From Protula sp. h YS-2021 (lineage: Eukaryota > Annelida > Polychaeta > Sabellida > Serpulidae): 64,000 bases of DNA. How positions within the stretch are numbered: the first letter of the stretch is position 1; each line of letters opens with the position of its first letter. Positions 37,450 to 48,773 of this stretch are shown here, one piece after another. Where the stretch lies: contig OX457026.1 of the NCBI GenBank assembly GCA_949752745.1, positions 70,054,591 to 70,118,590 on the forward strand, written 5' to 3'. The notes beneath the pieces are model-generated. The model was not told the origin of the DNA. It saw only the letters and a list, made by a program, of their open reading frames with translations, and ran no database searches. The translations under genes and the position numbers were made by a program.

Positions 37450-37930
37450 CCCTTGGTTAGAAACTGGTTATAAATAGAGCGATTTTGAGCATATTTACGA
37501 CCCTCTGGGCCTGAAAGACGATATGTAAGAGGTCTCTCGGTGACCTTGACCTCCTGGGTCATGGTCAATGTTAAGATCGGCAGTTGGCCATTACCTCGAA
37601 AACGGTTAGAGACAGAATGATTTTGAGATTATTTTCGATCCTTTGGGCCTAAGAGACGAGATGAAAGAGGTAACTAAAAAACCAGAAGTTGACCATTATC
37701 TCGCAAATAGTTAGAGATAGAGCGATTTTGACCTTATTTTCTACCCGTTTGAAATAAAAAACGATATGTAAGAGGTCCCTCGGTGACCTTGACCTTCGAT
37801 CGTGATTATTGTAAAAAAACCGGAAGTTGACAATTATCTCGAAAATCTCGAAAATAGATTTTGAGATTATATTCAACCCTGTTGGCCTAAAAGGCGATAT
37901 GTAAGAGGTACCTTGGTGACCTTGACCCCT
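37450..37930. repeat. Degenerate ~125-bp tandem repeats
   Basis: About four diverged units share GATTTTGA, CGATATGTAAGAGGT, GTGACCTTGACC and ATCTCGAAAA blocks. A related family appears at 59,140-59,760. No coding content. Confidence 0.6.
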
Positions 37931-39102
37931 CGTTTATTGTGAATTCTAAATTTTAAGGGTTCACAATCAGATTTTTTGTGGCCCTTAAATTTAATTTTCG
38001 CTACTTGGTAGCGCAAACGGTATAGTTTTTGAATGAAATTACAGGAAAAAAGGTAGTATACTCTATGATGTAACAATGCAGTCTTGAGGCTGTACTTTTG
38101 ATTGACGAGATGGTACCAGGGCTAGGTGTATTCTTGGAGTATTCACACAGAGACAGCCACAAATTGAAGGAAAACGGGAGCTGCTAGTGAGATGGTATTG
38201 AGAGCTGCATCCACATTTAGCAGGAGGGGTTGGGTTCCGACAGAAAAAAGTTAAGTATCATTCAGTCATTTTCGAGGGGGGGGGGGGGCAGTGACCACCT
38301 TCTGGACCACAATAAAAGAACCTTGATAAAAAAAGACATTGATAAAAAGAAATCAATAAACCCATTTTGTTGTTTAAAATATGTATTAAAACCTATATTA
38401 AGGGTCCAGATAATGCACAATAAGGCCTATTTGTGGTGCTATGGAACAACATGTTGTACCTCTTTACTCAGCGATAAAATATTGGAAGTGTACAGCATGA
38501 ATATTTTCAGAAGCCGTGGTAATACCAAAGGTATTGTGGTTATGCGAAGTGCAAATACTGTGGAATCACACTATTTCTTTTTGCAGCATTACTGTACCAT
38601 TTAGTTCATGTCAGCAATTTTAACATGGTTTCCACTTTTTGTTCATTCAACTTTCTTGCTAGTTTGTATTTTTGTCATGATGTCTTCTAAATGGTCAAAA
38701 CGGTCAAATTGCAGCAAAGTCACAAAAAGCTCGTACTTGATGATTCTTCACCATAGTAATATGTTTCGGATATCTGAAGTGGTCAGGCGTTTGACTAATA
38801 ACCAGGAAGTCGTGAGTTTAAGAACTGTTCCATGCGAATTTTGTCATCGTCTCCCTTTATCGGAGAAACAAGAGGTTGTGTGTTCAAGTCCAACTCTAGG
38901 CGTGCTTTTTCATTGTCTCCATTCCCGGCACTACGTTTTCTTTCTTTCCTTCATTCTCTTCTTTCCCGATTCCAGGTATATCTTCAGTGGAATAGTACGT
39001 AGTTTTTTTTATCAATTTGACAAAAATGATATATGAAATACATGTTTTTGATAAAAAAAATTGAATTATTCAAACAGGATAAAATAAAAAAAGTTCATTC
39101 CG
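37931..39102. other. Intergenic, no gene seen
   Basis: A G run lies at 38,275-38,289. Short open frames here show no family features. Confidence 0.4.
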
Positions 39103-40292
39103 TAGGAGTCAACTCCGTAGACAGATATATTTTGGCACATGTAGGTGTTTTCCTTCTTTATATTCATATATCAAGCTGTAAAATTTTCTGACAATTTCAT
39201 CAAAAACTTATAACAAGCAAGTTGAGTCAGACTGAGAGCTGGGTAGATTGGTCACTGGTGGATTTGATGTATTTTTGGTATCCAGTTGCACAAGTGCATA
39301 TAATCTTTATTCCACATGGTAAGGGTAGGAACAACGGAACGTATTGTGTACTGCTCAAGGATTCTACATGTCAAACACGAGTACTGCCATTTATAGCAAT
39401 GCTTTTTAACCTAAATGTTTTGCGTCAAAATTTGCTTATACTTGGGAAGGATTAATGTAAGGTCCGATCCAGGAATTGGAAGATTTGTAGAGGGGGAATC
39501 AATTGTCCCATCGACCGAGAAACCGATTGTACGCCCAATAAATACTTTGACGCCCGGATATAACACAGTTGCCTTCTTCGCACCAACCCACGGACATCCT
39601 CAAAATATTACCCCTTAAACGCTGATTATCCAATCCACGTTTCACCTTCTGTTCGGGGGGAAAACCCTGTAAAACGCCCTCTCCTGGTAATAACCCCCAA
39701 ATCCGGGGGTGGGTGGGGTTGGTATTATTTATATGAAAATCCTGAGAGCAAAATTTAAAGTGTTTATAATTTTCTTAATTTTTAGGTGTTTCATCTATCA
39801 ATTTTTTTTTATTTTGTAGCAAAATTTTATTGCATTTGATTCAAAACAGGTTAGCACTGGAATAACCTAAGTGATTAGTATCACTTCTCACAATTCTCAA
39901 ACGAGGTTGGCTGGGGGCAAATTTTAGCAAAAAAAGTTTAGGTTTAAAATTTCCTGTATATTCAGTTTTTCCTGCCTTCATTATGTTGGTGTAGATTCTT
40001 TTTGTTTTTGCATTTAGAAATAACCAAATACCGCAAAACCAAATACCGCAAAAAATACATCAAAAACTCTACTGGCCAATCTCTCCAAGTCTCAGTCTAG
40101 ATTGACTTGTTCGGAGTCAACTGTTTAGTAAAATTGTCAGCAATCTAACAGTTTTGTAATTGAATAAAAAGAGCAAAAAACACCTGCGATGTACCAAAAC
40201 ATTATAATGCTGCGATTTTTGTAGCTCGAGTTATTCAACAGTAAAGTTTCAAAAGCGTGTTTTTGTGGCTAGTCTACCAGAGTTGACTCCTA
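39103..40292. mobile_element. Candidate 1.19-kb element with ~20-bp inverted ends
   Basis: TAGGAGTCAACTCCGTAGAC at 39,103-39,122 is repeated inverted at 40,272-40,292 with one substitution and one indel. Related GGAGTCAACTG occurs near 40,115. No transposase frame. It is probably a non-autonomous DNA element. Confidence 0.4.
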
Positions 40293-40649
40293 TGTTACTG
40301 AAAATGTTCTGAAAATAGGAACGTATGTACAAAGAAACCTCAAGCACCAGTGGTTTCTTGGCTGAGAAGTCACGAGTTACTACGTCACGAGTTTGATTTT
40401 CGTTAGGAAACCATCTGTGCGAGAATTCATGTGTATTGGTTATTTAATAAAAAGTTTTAAATGAGACAGACTTTTAATGAGAAAATTCAGATAAAAAGAA
40501 AACGCATCCCACCACATCTGTAAAAACATTAGGGAAAACAGTTGATTCATGCCCTAAAAATCTGTGTTCCTGGAAAATATGCTTTTGCCGCAAATCTCAC
40601 CCCATACTTTCCTCTGGAGACACCGTTTAGCTTTAATTAAAGCTAAGAA

Positions 40650-42380
40650 TTTTTCAGAGTGCCAGAACACTATGTCAGCTGCAAAAAGCACAAGAGACAC
40701 AAAAGCCGGAAAAACGTCGTCATGTCAAAGTGCATTCTGAACTGCACACTAGCCAAGAACGACAAGATTGTTCTACTTCTGACAACGGCGGTTCTCAGAC
40801 AAAAGCGTCACACTCTGCTTACTGTACACTCATCGATAGCCTTAGTGCCTTTTCGTATGGCAGAGACTCTCACAAGGGATCAAGTTGGCCTCAGAGTGAA
40901 GACAAAGAGCTAGAACAGTTAAGTGAGTTTGTAAAGCGATAAAAATAAAATTTTCCGAGACCAGACGAATTTTCTTTTTTCTCCGTCGGAAGCACAGAGT
41001 ATTGCAAACCGAAACTTCTTGTCTAAAATCATCGAAGATAGAGAGAATGCAAAGAAACCTTCAGATACTTTAACTATAGAGGATGTTATTTTTGAAGGTG
41101 TGAATAAAGAGGCAAAGGGCAAACCTTTAGGCAGCGTTTCCTTGTGTATCATTGAGGATTGGTATGTGAAAGATGTGGACAGTGACTATGTCAAGAAGCT
41201 TCCGGAACCCGAAAATACAGAGCAGTGTTTGCAAAACTCAAGAATACTGAAATATTGCGACCCTTCGCTGGGAACAATAGAAAACGCAATTTCTGTGTTT
41301 AATCAGTTCAAGTAAACATTTTATCTGCCGCGACAGCTTCTTTCCGGCTCATAGATGAGATGGATAGTAAAGAAACTTTGTCGGACGAAACAAGGAGGAC
41401 AATAGTAAAATTTACGGCAGTCATGTTAAATCATTGGGCAAAGCACGTGCTGATTTGTCAATGCTCAGAAAAATGTTAGCAAGGGGGAGGGGCGGCTTGG
41501 CCCAAAGTATCAGGTCTGTGTTGTAAAAGATGTTACACAAAGAATGTTTTTGGCGATGACTTGAACCAAGCTTTAAAAGAAGCAGATGACATGTCAAAAC
41601 TGACTCGATCACAATGGAAAAACTATTCTGCTTTGAAGACAATAAACCAACAGTGCAAAAAAAAAAAATCAAAAACTGCACAAAAAGGCAGAGAACGTTT
41701 TTCATATACAAGGGGAAGAAACCATATCCCAGTCTGCCTCAGTACTATCACAGTGCCCATTATCGACCTCAAGGACATGCTCAAAAGAAACGATGCAAAT
41801 CAGAAAGCCTAGAGTGTGATCCAACGCTAGAACAAATTGACTTCGAGAACCATTCAAGTTTAGCCTCTTTTCAGGGAGGTACAAAAGAGCAGTTTCAACA
41901 TTTTTGGGAACAAAACACATATAACATATTAAGGCGAATGAAAATTGCTGTCAAAGAATTCATCCCTAAACAAAACCTTCATTATCAAATTCCTTTTAAC
42001 CGAGAAGAAAAACCTATAATGGACGCTGAGGTTCGAAAATGTTGGCACAAGGGATAATCATACCGGTCTCAAATAAACCGGAAGAGTGAGAGTTCAGTTC
42101 AACTGTCTGTAAGAATTATTCTGAACTTGAAACAGTTTAATTTGAGTGTTGAGGGAAAAAACATTTCAAAATGCAAAGCCTCCAGTCAGCGGTCGAATTA
42201 ATAAAAAGATGCCTTCATGACAAGCATTGATTACAAGGATGCTTATTATTCTATTCCCGTACTGAAAAGCATCAAAAGCATCTACGATTTTGGTGGGGAA
42301 GACAGAAATACCCATATGGATGCTTTTCAAATGGTATCTCAAACGGACCTTGAGATTTTACCAAGGTAACTAAAGTACTG
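40650..42380 (+). pseudogene. Old DIRS-type retrotransposon, 5' part (gag and RT start)
   Basis: A decayed gag-like region (40,660-41,315, basic KKHKRHKSRK start, charged) is followed by RT-type pieces: CWHKGIIIPVSNKPEE near 42,030, ILNLKQFNLSVEGKN near 42,115, SIDYKDAYYSIPVLKS near 42,218 and FTKVTKVL ending at 42,380. Stops and shifts are frequent. The RT continues exactly at 50,346, after the younger element. Confidence 0.8.
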
Positions 42381-42411
42381 TTTTACTTCGCAAAAGCTTT
42401 GAATTCGCTTA

Positions 42412-42576
42412 TCTCCACTTTTAATGGGTTCCCTTCCAGTAATATTTACCACGCAATATAAAAAAGAACTTTTTGAGGTACTGTTCAAGATACTCTAACC
42501 CTTCCATCCATCCTATGGCCAATCAGAATGCCCGAGACGTCGTCTGCTAGTCTCGTATAAACGACATTCCCTTTTT
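42412..42576 (+). repeat. DIRS inverted terminal repeat, left
   Basis: 165 bp, identical in inverted orientation to 50,125-50,289. The outer 31 bases (42,381-42,411) are unique to this end and recur in the internal complementary region. Confidence 0.93.
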
Positions 42577-43451
42577 GCGTGGCGTCGATACAACACGCCA
42601 TTCTGTGTGCTGCCGGTTTTTTGCAGCAAGGGAACTGGTTTAAGGTGCGAATTGCTTCATTTTTTACTTAATTCACTGCCTAATGGATTGTTTTATCTAT
42701 TATTGTGCGTTGGGATAAATTTATGGAGCCGAAGTGTGTTTATTCGCCATCTTACTCTTCGGTCTGATTAGGTTGAGTTTGCACGATCACGGAGACACTT
42801 TCCTAGTCCCGAGAAGTGCGCCTCTTTCTCCACTTTCATTCAGATCGAGGAACTTACCAGTTCCACCTCAGTTCGTCTAGGAGTAGGATCTTTTCAGGCT
42901 GCTGGACCTGATCAGACTCCAAGCTTTACCAGCCAGCTGTGTCATCGCGGAAATGGCCAGTTTTTGCTTAAGCTTTACTCCATGGGTCGCTTCTCAGTCT
43001 TTGTAGAGCAGGTTCTGCAAGTCTGACAGCGTTCTCCGACGAAAAGAGACGTTTTCTGTGACGTCTGAGGGTCATTTTCTTTGCCAGGACCGTTTTCCCT
43101 TTGTGGTCTTACGGTCACGGGTGCGAGAAGACCATTCTGGTCCAACGGGATTCACAAAACCCGTTACGGTCCGATGGTCCCAGGTGCATCTGAGGCAAGA
43201 GAGATCCATATCCGACACGGGTGGTGCCATTACGGTCCAGCCCGTTACGGCCCGGGAACGTTATCGTTCCGGGAAGCATCTCTTTTCGTCTTTCCTTAGA
43301 CCCAGCGAGTTATTGCGGTGTTTAAGCAATTGTAAACACAGCTTGGAAGGTTAAAGCTTGCAGTTGAAGCAAAGCACGGAGAAATGTAGTTTTGTGCGTT
43401 GTTTTATACTACATATTCTCACCGTTGTTTTTCTCTGCTTGCATTTCAGAT
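42577..43451 (+). other. DIRS 5' leader with probable intron acceptor
   Basis: No long frame is supported. CCGTTGTTTTTCTCTGC followed by TTGCATTTCAG just before the gag ATG is a strong polypyrimidine-AG acceptor, suggesting a 5'-UTR intron. Short GTTACGGTCC-type repeats occur at 43,160-43,255. Confidence 0.4.
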
Positions 43452-45689
43452 ATGACAGAGGCCAGTCTACATTCTCCACCGTTACTGCCTCAGTGTATCC
43501 ATCCTCCAACCGCGTGTAACCCCCACTCCATCTGCGACCGCTGTAGACGGAATAGTGGAATACCTCTGTGTGAGCCAGACAGCCAGTGTGGCGAGTGTCT
43601 ACATCTTTCTCCAGAGGATTGGAAAGTCCTATTACGGAATAGGACCAAGAACGAGCGCAGGAGGGATAAGCGCAAATTCCTTTCGTCAGCTTCGTTTGTT
43701 ACTCGTGAATTTATTCGTGATACCATGAAGAAGGCTAGCTCCGTTATTCTGGGCCAGGTCTCCACCCCCGTACACGTAGACACTGGTGCAGAATCGGAAT
43801 CCGCTACGCCAGTTAAGAGACATAAAAAGTCCAAGAGTAAAGGACGTGCATTTTCTGAGACTGTAGCGGAATTGGACATCCCGGAAGGGCAAGAACGGGA
43901 TCGTCTCCGCGAGGCATGGGCCTCACCTCCTAGAGTGAAACCCAGTGGCAGTCCAGGAGGGGCGTTTAAGTCCCCGTCTGAGGAACAAGTGACTTTAACG
44001 CATAAGGATACGGGAACAGTACTTTCGGCGTTTACAGGCCAGTTAGGCATTCCCCCGCGAGAGGACTTATCCCCCCCTCCTCAGCTGCAGCGTCTCCCGA
44101 GTGAATTTTCAGCGTTTTTGTCTATGCAATCGCAACTGCAAAAACAACTTTTGGATTTACAGAGTCAAGTTCAGAAGCAGGAGAGTCTGCTTAGTCAAAG
44201 GCAAAAGCCTAAACCATCAGCTACGGTTTCTCGTCCTCCTCCGGAAATTCAGTCAGTGGCAGCGATATCGGGCTCGCCTGTACCTCACCTCCCGCTGGAC
44301 TCTAACGTGGATATTCCCGAAACGGTCACCATCAGCGAGGAGGATTCCGTGGGCGTGCCCCTTTCGGGCCAAGTCTCCGCATTGCTGGAAGATGATGAGG
44401 AAATCGGGCCGATGGAAAATTCTCCCCTAGCAGCAGTCCCAAGCAACAGGGAGAAAGAAATTTACACCCCAGTAGGGGAACCCCACATGTCACATTTTTC
44501 ACAATCCCAACTCCCAGAAGCAGCATCTGATGAACAGGAGTCGGAGGTGGAAGACGGGGAAGAAGAATCCGAGGGTACGTCAGTACATTCCCGTTGTCAT
44601 TTACCGTTACGGGCAGTGGAGCAGGTGCGTTCTCCCGGCCAAGGGCATCGACTTTGGAGAGATCCAGCGGCAGCGGGCAGACGGCCCATCCGTACTCCCT
44701 CTCCACCAGATCTTGCCCCATCGGTCGAGGACGCGGCCCCCTCGAGTTCTGCTTCTACGATTGCACCAGAAGACGTGCCGTTCAGGGATGCCATTCAAGA
44801 GATAGCCCGCTTAGCAGAGGTCTCCTGTGGCTCCCCAAATTTAGATAAGGAGGATCCGCCCATTCGGATGACATCTCAGGCAGCTCCACCACAACAGGAC
44901 TCGTTTATCGCACTAGCCACCAGTGAGGGCATTGCTCATGCTGTCACGGTCCGCGCGAAAGAGTTCAAGAAGATGGACGCCGGTGAGGGTCGCACGTTGT
45001 CGCGTTTCCATTTATCTAAACATTGCTCAGTACGACCAGGACCATATCGGTCAGCGGATGAAAAAATTCCCCTAGAGGCACTGGAGCAGCCCGTGAAGCG
45101 TACAGTCTGGATGCCCACAGTGCGTAGTGACTCAGACATTCCATTAGTGGAGAAAGACGCAAAGACCATCGAGGCGTCTTCTCGCCACATCCTGAACATT
45201 ATGTCTTTTCAAGATCATGCACTTAAAGCACTAAAGTCGCGTTGGGAAGAACTTCGCCTTAGTGATCCCGTGTCTGCTAAATTGATGGAATGCCTGGCCT
45301 TAGCTACCCGAGACGTGGTCAAACTTTCCACTTTTTTGATGACTTCAATGGTCTACTTACGTCGAGATGCCTTTCTCCAGCACTGCTGGTCTAGTGTCAA
45401 AGGTTTGCGGGACCTGCGTCATGCCCCTATCCTGGAGGAACGAGAACTATTTCCTCCCGCCGAGATAGAGAGGGTGAACCAGGAAAGTCGTTCGCTTTCG
45501 CAAGATTATGCCCTGATGTCCAGGATGTCTCGCTCCTCCTTCAAACGTCCACTGAAGAGGAAGAGACCACAACAGTCCTCTCCAGCACCGTCTAAGCCGA
45601 GTGCGCAGCCACAACAGCCCCCTGTCAAGAAACCGAAACCCAGCCCCGGCAGCAAGACAGAGGGTCCGGCTCCACAGTCGTTCAGGTAG
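43452..45689 (+). CDS. DIRS ORF1 (gag-like)
   Basis: From the ATG at 43,452 (right after a splice-acceptor-like site; the frame is open from a TTG at 43,392) the product is 745 aa. The N-terminal Cys cluster (HSICDRCRR, CGECLHLSPEDW) resembles DIRS gag zinc fingers. A long Pro/Ser/Gln-rich and acidic middle follows, then a helical C-terminal domain and a basic tail (FKRPLKRKRP). It would coat the RNA. It ends in TAG followed by CAGCCA, a sequence matching the leaky UAG-CARYYA context. Confidence 0.85.
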   Translation: MTEASLHSPPLLPQCIHPPTACNPHSICDRCRRNSGIPLCEPDSQCGECLHLSPEDWKVLLRNRTKNERRRDKRKFLSSASFVTREFIRDTMKKASSVILGQVSTPVHVDTGAESESATPVKRHKKSKSKGRAFSETVAELDIPEGQERDRLREAWASPPRVKPSGSPGGAFKSPSEEQVTLTHKDTGTVLSAFTGQLGIPPREDLSPPPQLQRLPSEFSAFLSMQSQLQKQLLDLQSQVQKQESLLSQRQKPKPSATVSRPPPEIQSVAAISGSPVPHLPLDSNVDIPETVTISEEDSVGVPLSGQVSALLEDDEEIGPMENSPLAAVPSNREKEIYTPVGEPHMSHFSQSQLPEAASDEQESEVEDGEEESEGTSVHSRCHLPLRAVEQVRSPGQGHRLWRDPAAAGRRPIRTPSPPDLAPSVEDAAPSSSASTIAPEDVPFRDAIQEIARLAEVSCGSPNLDKEDPPIRMTSQAAPPQQDSFIALATSEGIAHAVTVRAKEFKKMDAGEGRTLSRFHLSKHCSVRPGPYRSADEKIPLEALEQPVKRTVWMPTVRSDSDIPLVEKDAKTIEASSRHILNIMSFQDHALKALKSRWEELRLSDPVSAKLMECLALATRDVVKLSTFLMTSMVYLRRDAFLQHCWSSVKGLRDLRHAPILEERELFPPAEIERVNQESRSLSQDYALMSRMSRSSFKRPLKRKRPQQSSPAPSKPSAQPQQPPVKKPKPSPGSKTEGPAPQSFR

Positions 45690-47715
45690 CAGCCAACCAA
45701 AGTACCGTCACGAGATTCCCTTATCTCCTGGCGATACTTTAGCAAACTTAAGAGACTTGGAAAATTTACTTTCCTTAAACGCCTCCTTGCCCGTAGGAGG
45801 AAGACTAGGAAAGTTTTGGCAGCAATGGGCAGAAATGGGGGCGTCTCGAAGGGTAGTACGTTGGTTAAAGAGAGGTTACTCCCTACCTTTCAAACGAGAC
45901 CGGAACGGGCTCAGGTGCCCTATTCCCCTAACCGCCCATGCGCCAAGACAACTAGTCACCTCTTACGCCAAGGGGTCAGAAAAAGACCGAGCTCTCCAAG
46001 AAATGCTACTGAGCTTGTCTCAAAAACAGGCGATAGAGGAAATGCCAGAAAATCAAATGGGTTTTTTCAGCAGAGTTTTTCTGGTTCCCAAGAAATCCGG
46101 AGGGTGGAGGCTGGTAATCGACCTTTCCCCCATAAACGGTTTTCTCCGAGTGATCACCTTTCAGATGGACACGGCCCAGGTGATAAAAGGGTCATTACGG
46201 GAAGGGATGTGGGGTACCTCCATAGATCTCTCCGATGCTTACCTCCATATTCCTCTCCATCGCTCGGCAAGAAAATTTCTAGCCTTTCAAGTAGGGAAAA
46301 GACGATTTTGGTTTCTGGCACTTCCCTTCGGTCTGGCTACGGCCCCGTACGTTTTCTCCAAGGTCATGAAAGTACTGAAAACATGGGCACGGCTAGAAGG
46401 GATGTTAGTCTTTCAGTATCTGGACGACTGGTTTCTGGCGAATCAAGACAGGCAGGTAACCGAGAATCATACAATGTCTTTAGTTCGCAAGGCACTAGAG
46501 GTAGGTCTAGTAGTAAACCTAGCCAAGTCCGAACTAACCCCCAAACAGTCCATTACCTTTCTAGGGGAGTTTTGGGATCTGGCAATAGCAAAGGCGTTCC
46601 CTACGCCAGAACGCCGCCAGAGAATTGCAGATGCCATAAAAGGTATTTCCCCAGGAAAGAAGGTGAGATTACAGGCCATGGAATCGCTCCTCGGCCTGTT
46701 AGTGGCAACAGAGAAGACAGTCCCCCTGGGCCGTCTCCATTACAGGCCATTTCAAAGCCAGGTAAGATGGGCGTTGCATCAGGGTCGTTCACCCGCAGCG
46801 AGGATGCAAGTTTCACAGGTAACCCTACAAGCCCTACAGTGGTGGTGCGATGTTCTAATTATGTCCGAAGGAATGCCATTTCAGCCCCCCACCCCGGAGA
46901 TAGAGATTCAGACCGATGCGTCCCATGCGGGGTGGGGAATTTATTGGAATGGTCAGGTATGGAAGGGCAAATGGCCACCCTCGCTTCAGTCCTACCACAT
47001 AAACTGGCTGGAGCTTCGGGTGGTCTGGATTGCCCTAATCAAGCTGACCAACCAACTCAGAAACAAGGCAGTCCTTTTTCGGTTAGACAACTCCACAGCC
47101 ATAGCTTACCTCAACAAGCAGGGGGGCACCAAATCACGATCCCTGTCCAAACTTGCATTCCAAATTCTTTCAAAGGCCAGGGAGGAACAGGTGACCGTTT
47201 CCGCCCGTCACCTGGCCGGGAAATTAAACGTCCTAGCGGACTTAGCCTCCAGACAGGGTCAAGTTATCAACACCGAGTGGTGCCTATCCCCTCGGTCCTT
47301 TCAGTGGGTGACACACCAATCCCCATGGGGTGCCCCGACTCTGGATCTGTTTGCAAACGCGATGACCACCCAACTTCCCCGGTACGTGTCTCCTTGCCCG
47401 GACCCAGCAGCTTGGGCAGTAGACGCTCTCAATTGTCAGTGGCCACGGGACGAGGTACTGTATGCCTTTCCCCCACAAGCAATCTTAGGGCAAGTCCTGC
47501 AGAGAGTAATCGAGTTGAAACCACCGTTCCTATTACTCATTGCCCCATGGACACCGGAAGCCCCATGGTTCGCCCTCCTACTCCATTGCAAGGTAGTAAG
47601 GTCGATACCGATCCCATGCCACAACGAGTTGCTATCACAACCCCATTGGCATCACTTCCACCCCTCCCCTCGCTTACTGAACCTCCACCTATGGTGTCTG
47701 ACCAGTCCTTTCTGA
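45601..47715 (+). CDS. DIRS ORF2: reverse transcriptase, RNase H, methyltransferase-like
   Basis: The frame overlaps the ORF1 end by about 90 bases and opens on GTG; no early ATG is convincing, so expression by frameshifting or internal initiation is likely. The RT shows SGGWRLVIDLSPIN, SIDLSDAYLHIPL, LPFGLATAPYVFSK and the YLDD catalytic box. RNase H: QTDASHAGWGIYW and LDNSTAIAYLNKQGG. The C terminus (APTLDLFANAMTTQLPRY, LYAFPPQAILGQVL, LLIAPWTPEAPWF) matches the DIRS methyltransferase-like domain. All motifs are intact. Confidence 0.93.
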   Translation: MRSHNSPLSRNRNPAPAARQRVRLHSRSGSSQPKYRHEIPLSPGDTLANLRDLENLLSLNASLPVGGRLGKFWQQWAEMGASRRVVRWLKRGYSLPFKRDRNGLRCPIPLTAHAPRQLVTSYAKGSEKDRALQEMLLSLSQKQAIEEMPENQMGFFSRVFLVPKKSGGWRLVIDLSPINGFLRVITFQMDTAQVIKGSLREGMWGTSIDLSDAYLHIPLHRSARKFLAFQVGKRRFWFLALPFGLATAPYVFSKVMKVLKTWARLEGMLVFQYLDDWFLANQDRQVTENHTMSLVRKALEVGLVVNLAKSELTPKQSITFLGEFWDLAIAKAFPTPERRQRIADAIKGISPGKKVRLQAMESLLGLLVATEKTVPLGRLHYRPFQSQVRWALHQGRSPAARMQVSQVTLQALQWWCDVLIMSEGMPFQPPTPEIEIQTDASHAGWGIYWNGQVWKGKWPPSLQSYHINWLELRVVWIALIKLTNQLRNKAVLFRLDNSTAIAYLNKQGGTKSRSLSKLAFQILSKAREEQVTVSARHLAGKLNVLADLASRQGQVINTEWCLSPRSFQWVTHQSPWGAPTLDLFANAMTTQLPRYVSPCPDPAAWAVDALNCQWPRDEVLYAFPPQAILGQVLQRVIELKPPFLLLIAPWTPEAPWFALLLHCKVVRSIPIPCHNELLSQPHWHHFHPSPRLLNLHLWCLTSPF

Positions 47716-48773
47716 AAAACAAGGGTTTTTCTAAGCAGGTGAGAGAGAAAATAGTAAACAGTCACAAGGGTTCAACGGCCAAAGTTTACAGGTCGCAGTG
47801 GAATAAATTTGCCGCTTGGTGTAGCACTTCTAAGCTAGATCCGTTTCAGGCTAGCCCAGCAGTGGTAGCGGATTTCCTCGATCACCTTTTCACGGAGGTG
47901 AAATTAAAGGTAAGTTCCATCGAGGGCTATAGGGCCGCTATAGGGTCAAGACTCAAAGCGTCTACAGGCTACGACCCGGGCGAAGATACTTCCCTATCAC
48001 AGCTAGTAAGACATTTTAAAGTAAGCTCCCCACCCTGCCCATCCAACATAGCGCAGTGGGATTTATCAATAGTCTTACAGTATCTTCAGCGCCCAGATAT
48101 ATTTAGTAAGGACGTGATTTCAGCAAAAAACGCAACATTAAGATTCACGTTTTTATTGGCCTTAGCTTCGGGCAAAAGAAGAGGCGAAATCCATGCCCTA
48201 GACAGAAAGGTAAATAAAGATAAGGGTACATGGGAGAAGGTCACCCTAGTCCCTAGAGCAGGATTCATGGGAAAAACCCACATCATGACCCAAGGGATGG
48301 GAACGTTCGATCACATTACTCTCCCATCCCTACCAGATGACCCCGACTCAGACGGTCTGGTCTCTTTGTGTCCCGTCAAAGCGCTGCAACAGTATTTGGA
48401 AATGTCAGAGGCCTACCGATCAGATAATCAGAAGGCTCTCATCATTTCGTTTATGCCGAAATTTAACAAAGATCTTTCGAAACAGTCGATCTCAAATTAT
48501 ATTAAAAGGATCATTTTGGCAGCCTATGACGATGCACAAATCGACCCTAACCCGTTAGGGGAATCAAACATCAAAGCCCATCAGGTAAGGCAAGTAGCCA
48601 ATTCCCTCAGGGCGGTACGCAACGTGTCCCTTTCGGATATATTAAAAACAGGTTGTTGGGTTTCCCCCAACTCGTTTGTTAAATACTATCTGAAAGATTT
48701 TTCTCAAGATGAATTGTCTGGCTTATATTCATTAGGACCGTTCGTGGCTTCAGAAACGACCATTACAGGCTGA
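47691..48773 (+). CDS. DIRS ORF3: tyrosine recombinase
   Basis: 360 aa from the ATG at 47,691; the same frame is open without a stop back to 45,690. An N-terminal SAM-like domain (STAKVYRSQWNKFAAWC) precedes the catalytic part: R in SGKRRGEIHAL, H-x-x-R in KAHQVRQVANSLRA and Y in NSFVKYYLKDF. It integrates the circular DNA at GTT-type sites, consistent with the GTTT at both borders. Whether it is made alone or as a fusion through the gag stop is unclear. Confidence 0.93.
   Translation: MVSDQSFLKNKGFSKQVREKIVNSHKGSTAKVYRSQWNKFAAWCSTSKLDPFQASPAVVADFLDHLFTEVKLKVSSIEGYRAAIGSRLKASTGYDPGEDTSLSQLVRHFKVSSPPCPSNIAQWDLSIVLQYLQRPDIFSKDVISAKNATLRFTFLLALASGKRRGEIHALDRKVNKDKGTWEKVTLVPRAGFMGKTHIMTQGMGTFDHITLPSLPDDPDSDGLVSLCPVKALQQYLEMSEAYRSDNQKALIISFMPKFNKDLSKQSISNYIKRIILAAYDDAQIDPNPLGESNIKAHQVRQVANSLRAVRNVSLSDILKTGCWVSPNSFVKYYLKDFSQDELSGLYSLGPFVASETTITG

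Noticed and set aside
45816..47690. Long N-terminal half of the recombinase frame as a separate protein
   Set aside because: It overlaps the well-conserved RT/RNase H frame and has no recognisable domain. I kept the recombinase from 47,691 and reported the openness as a finding.
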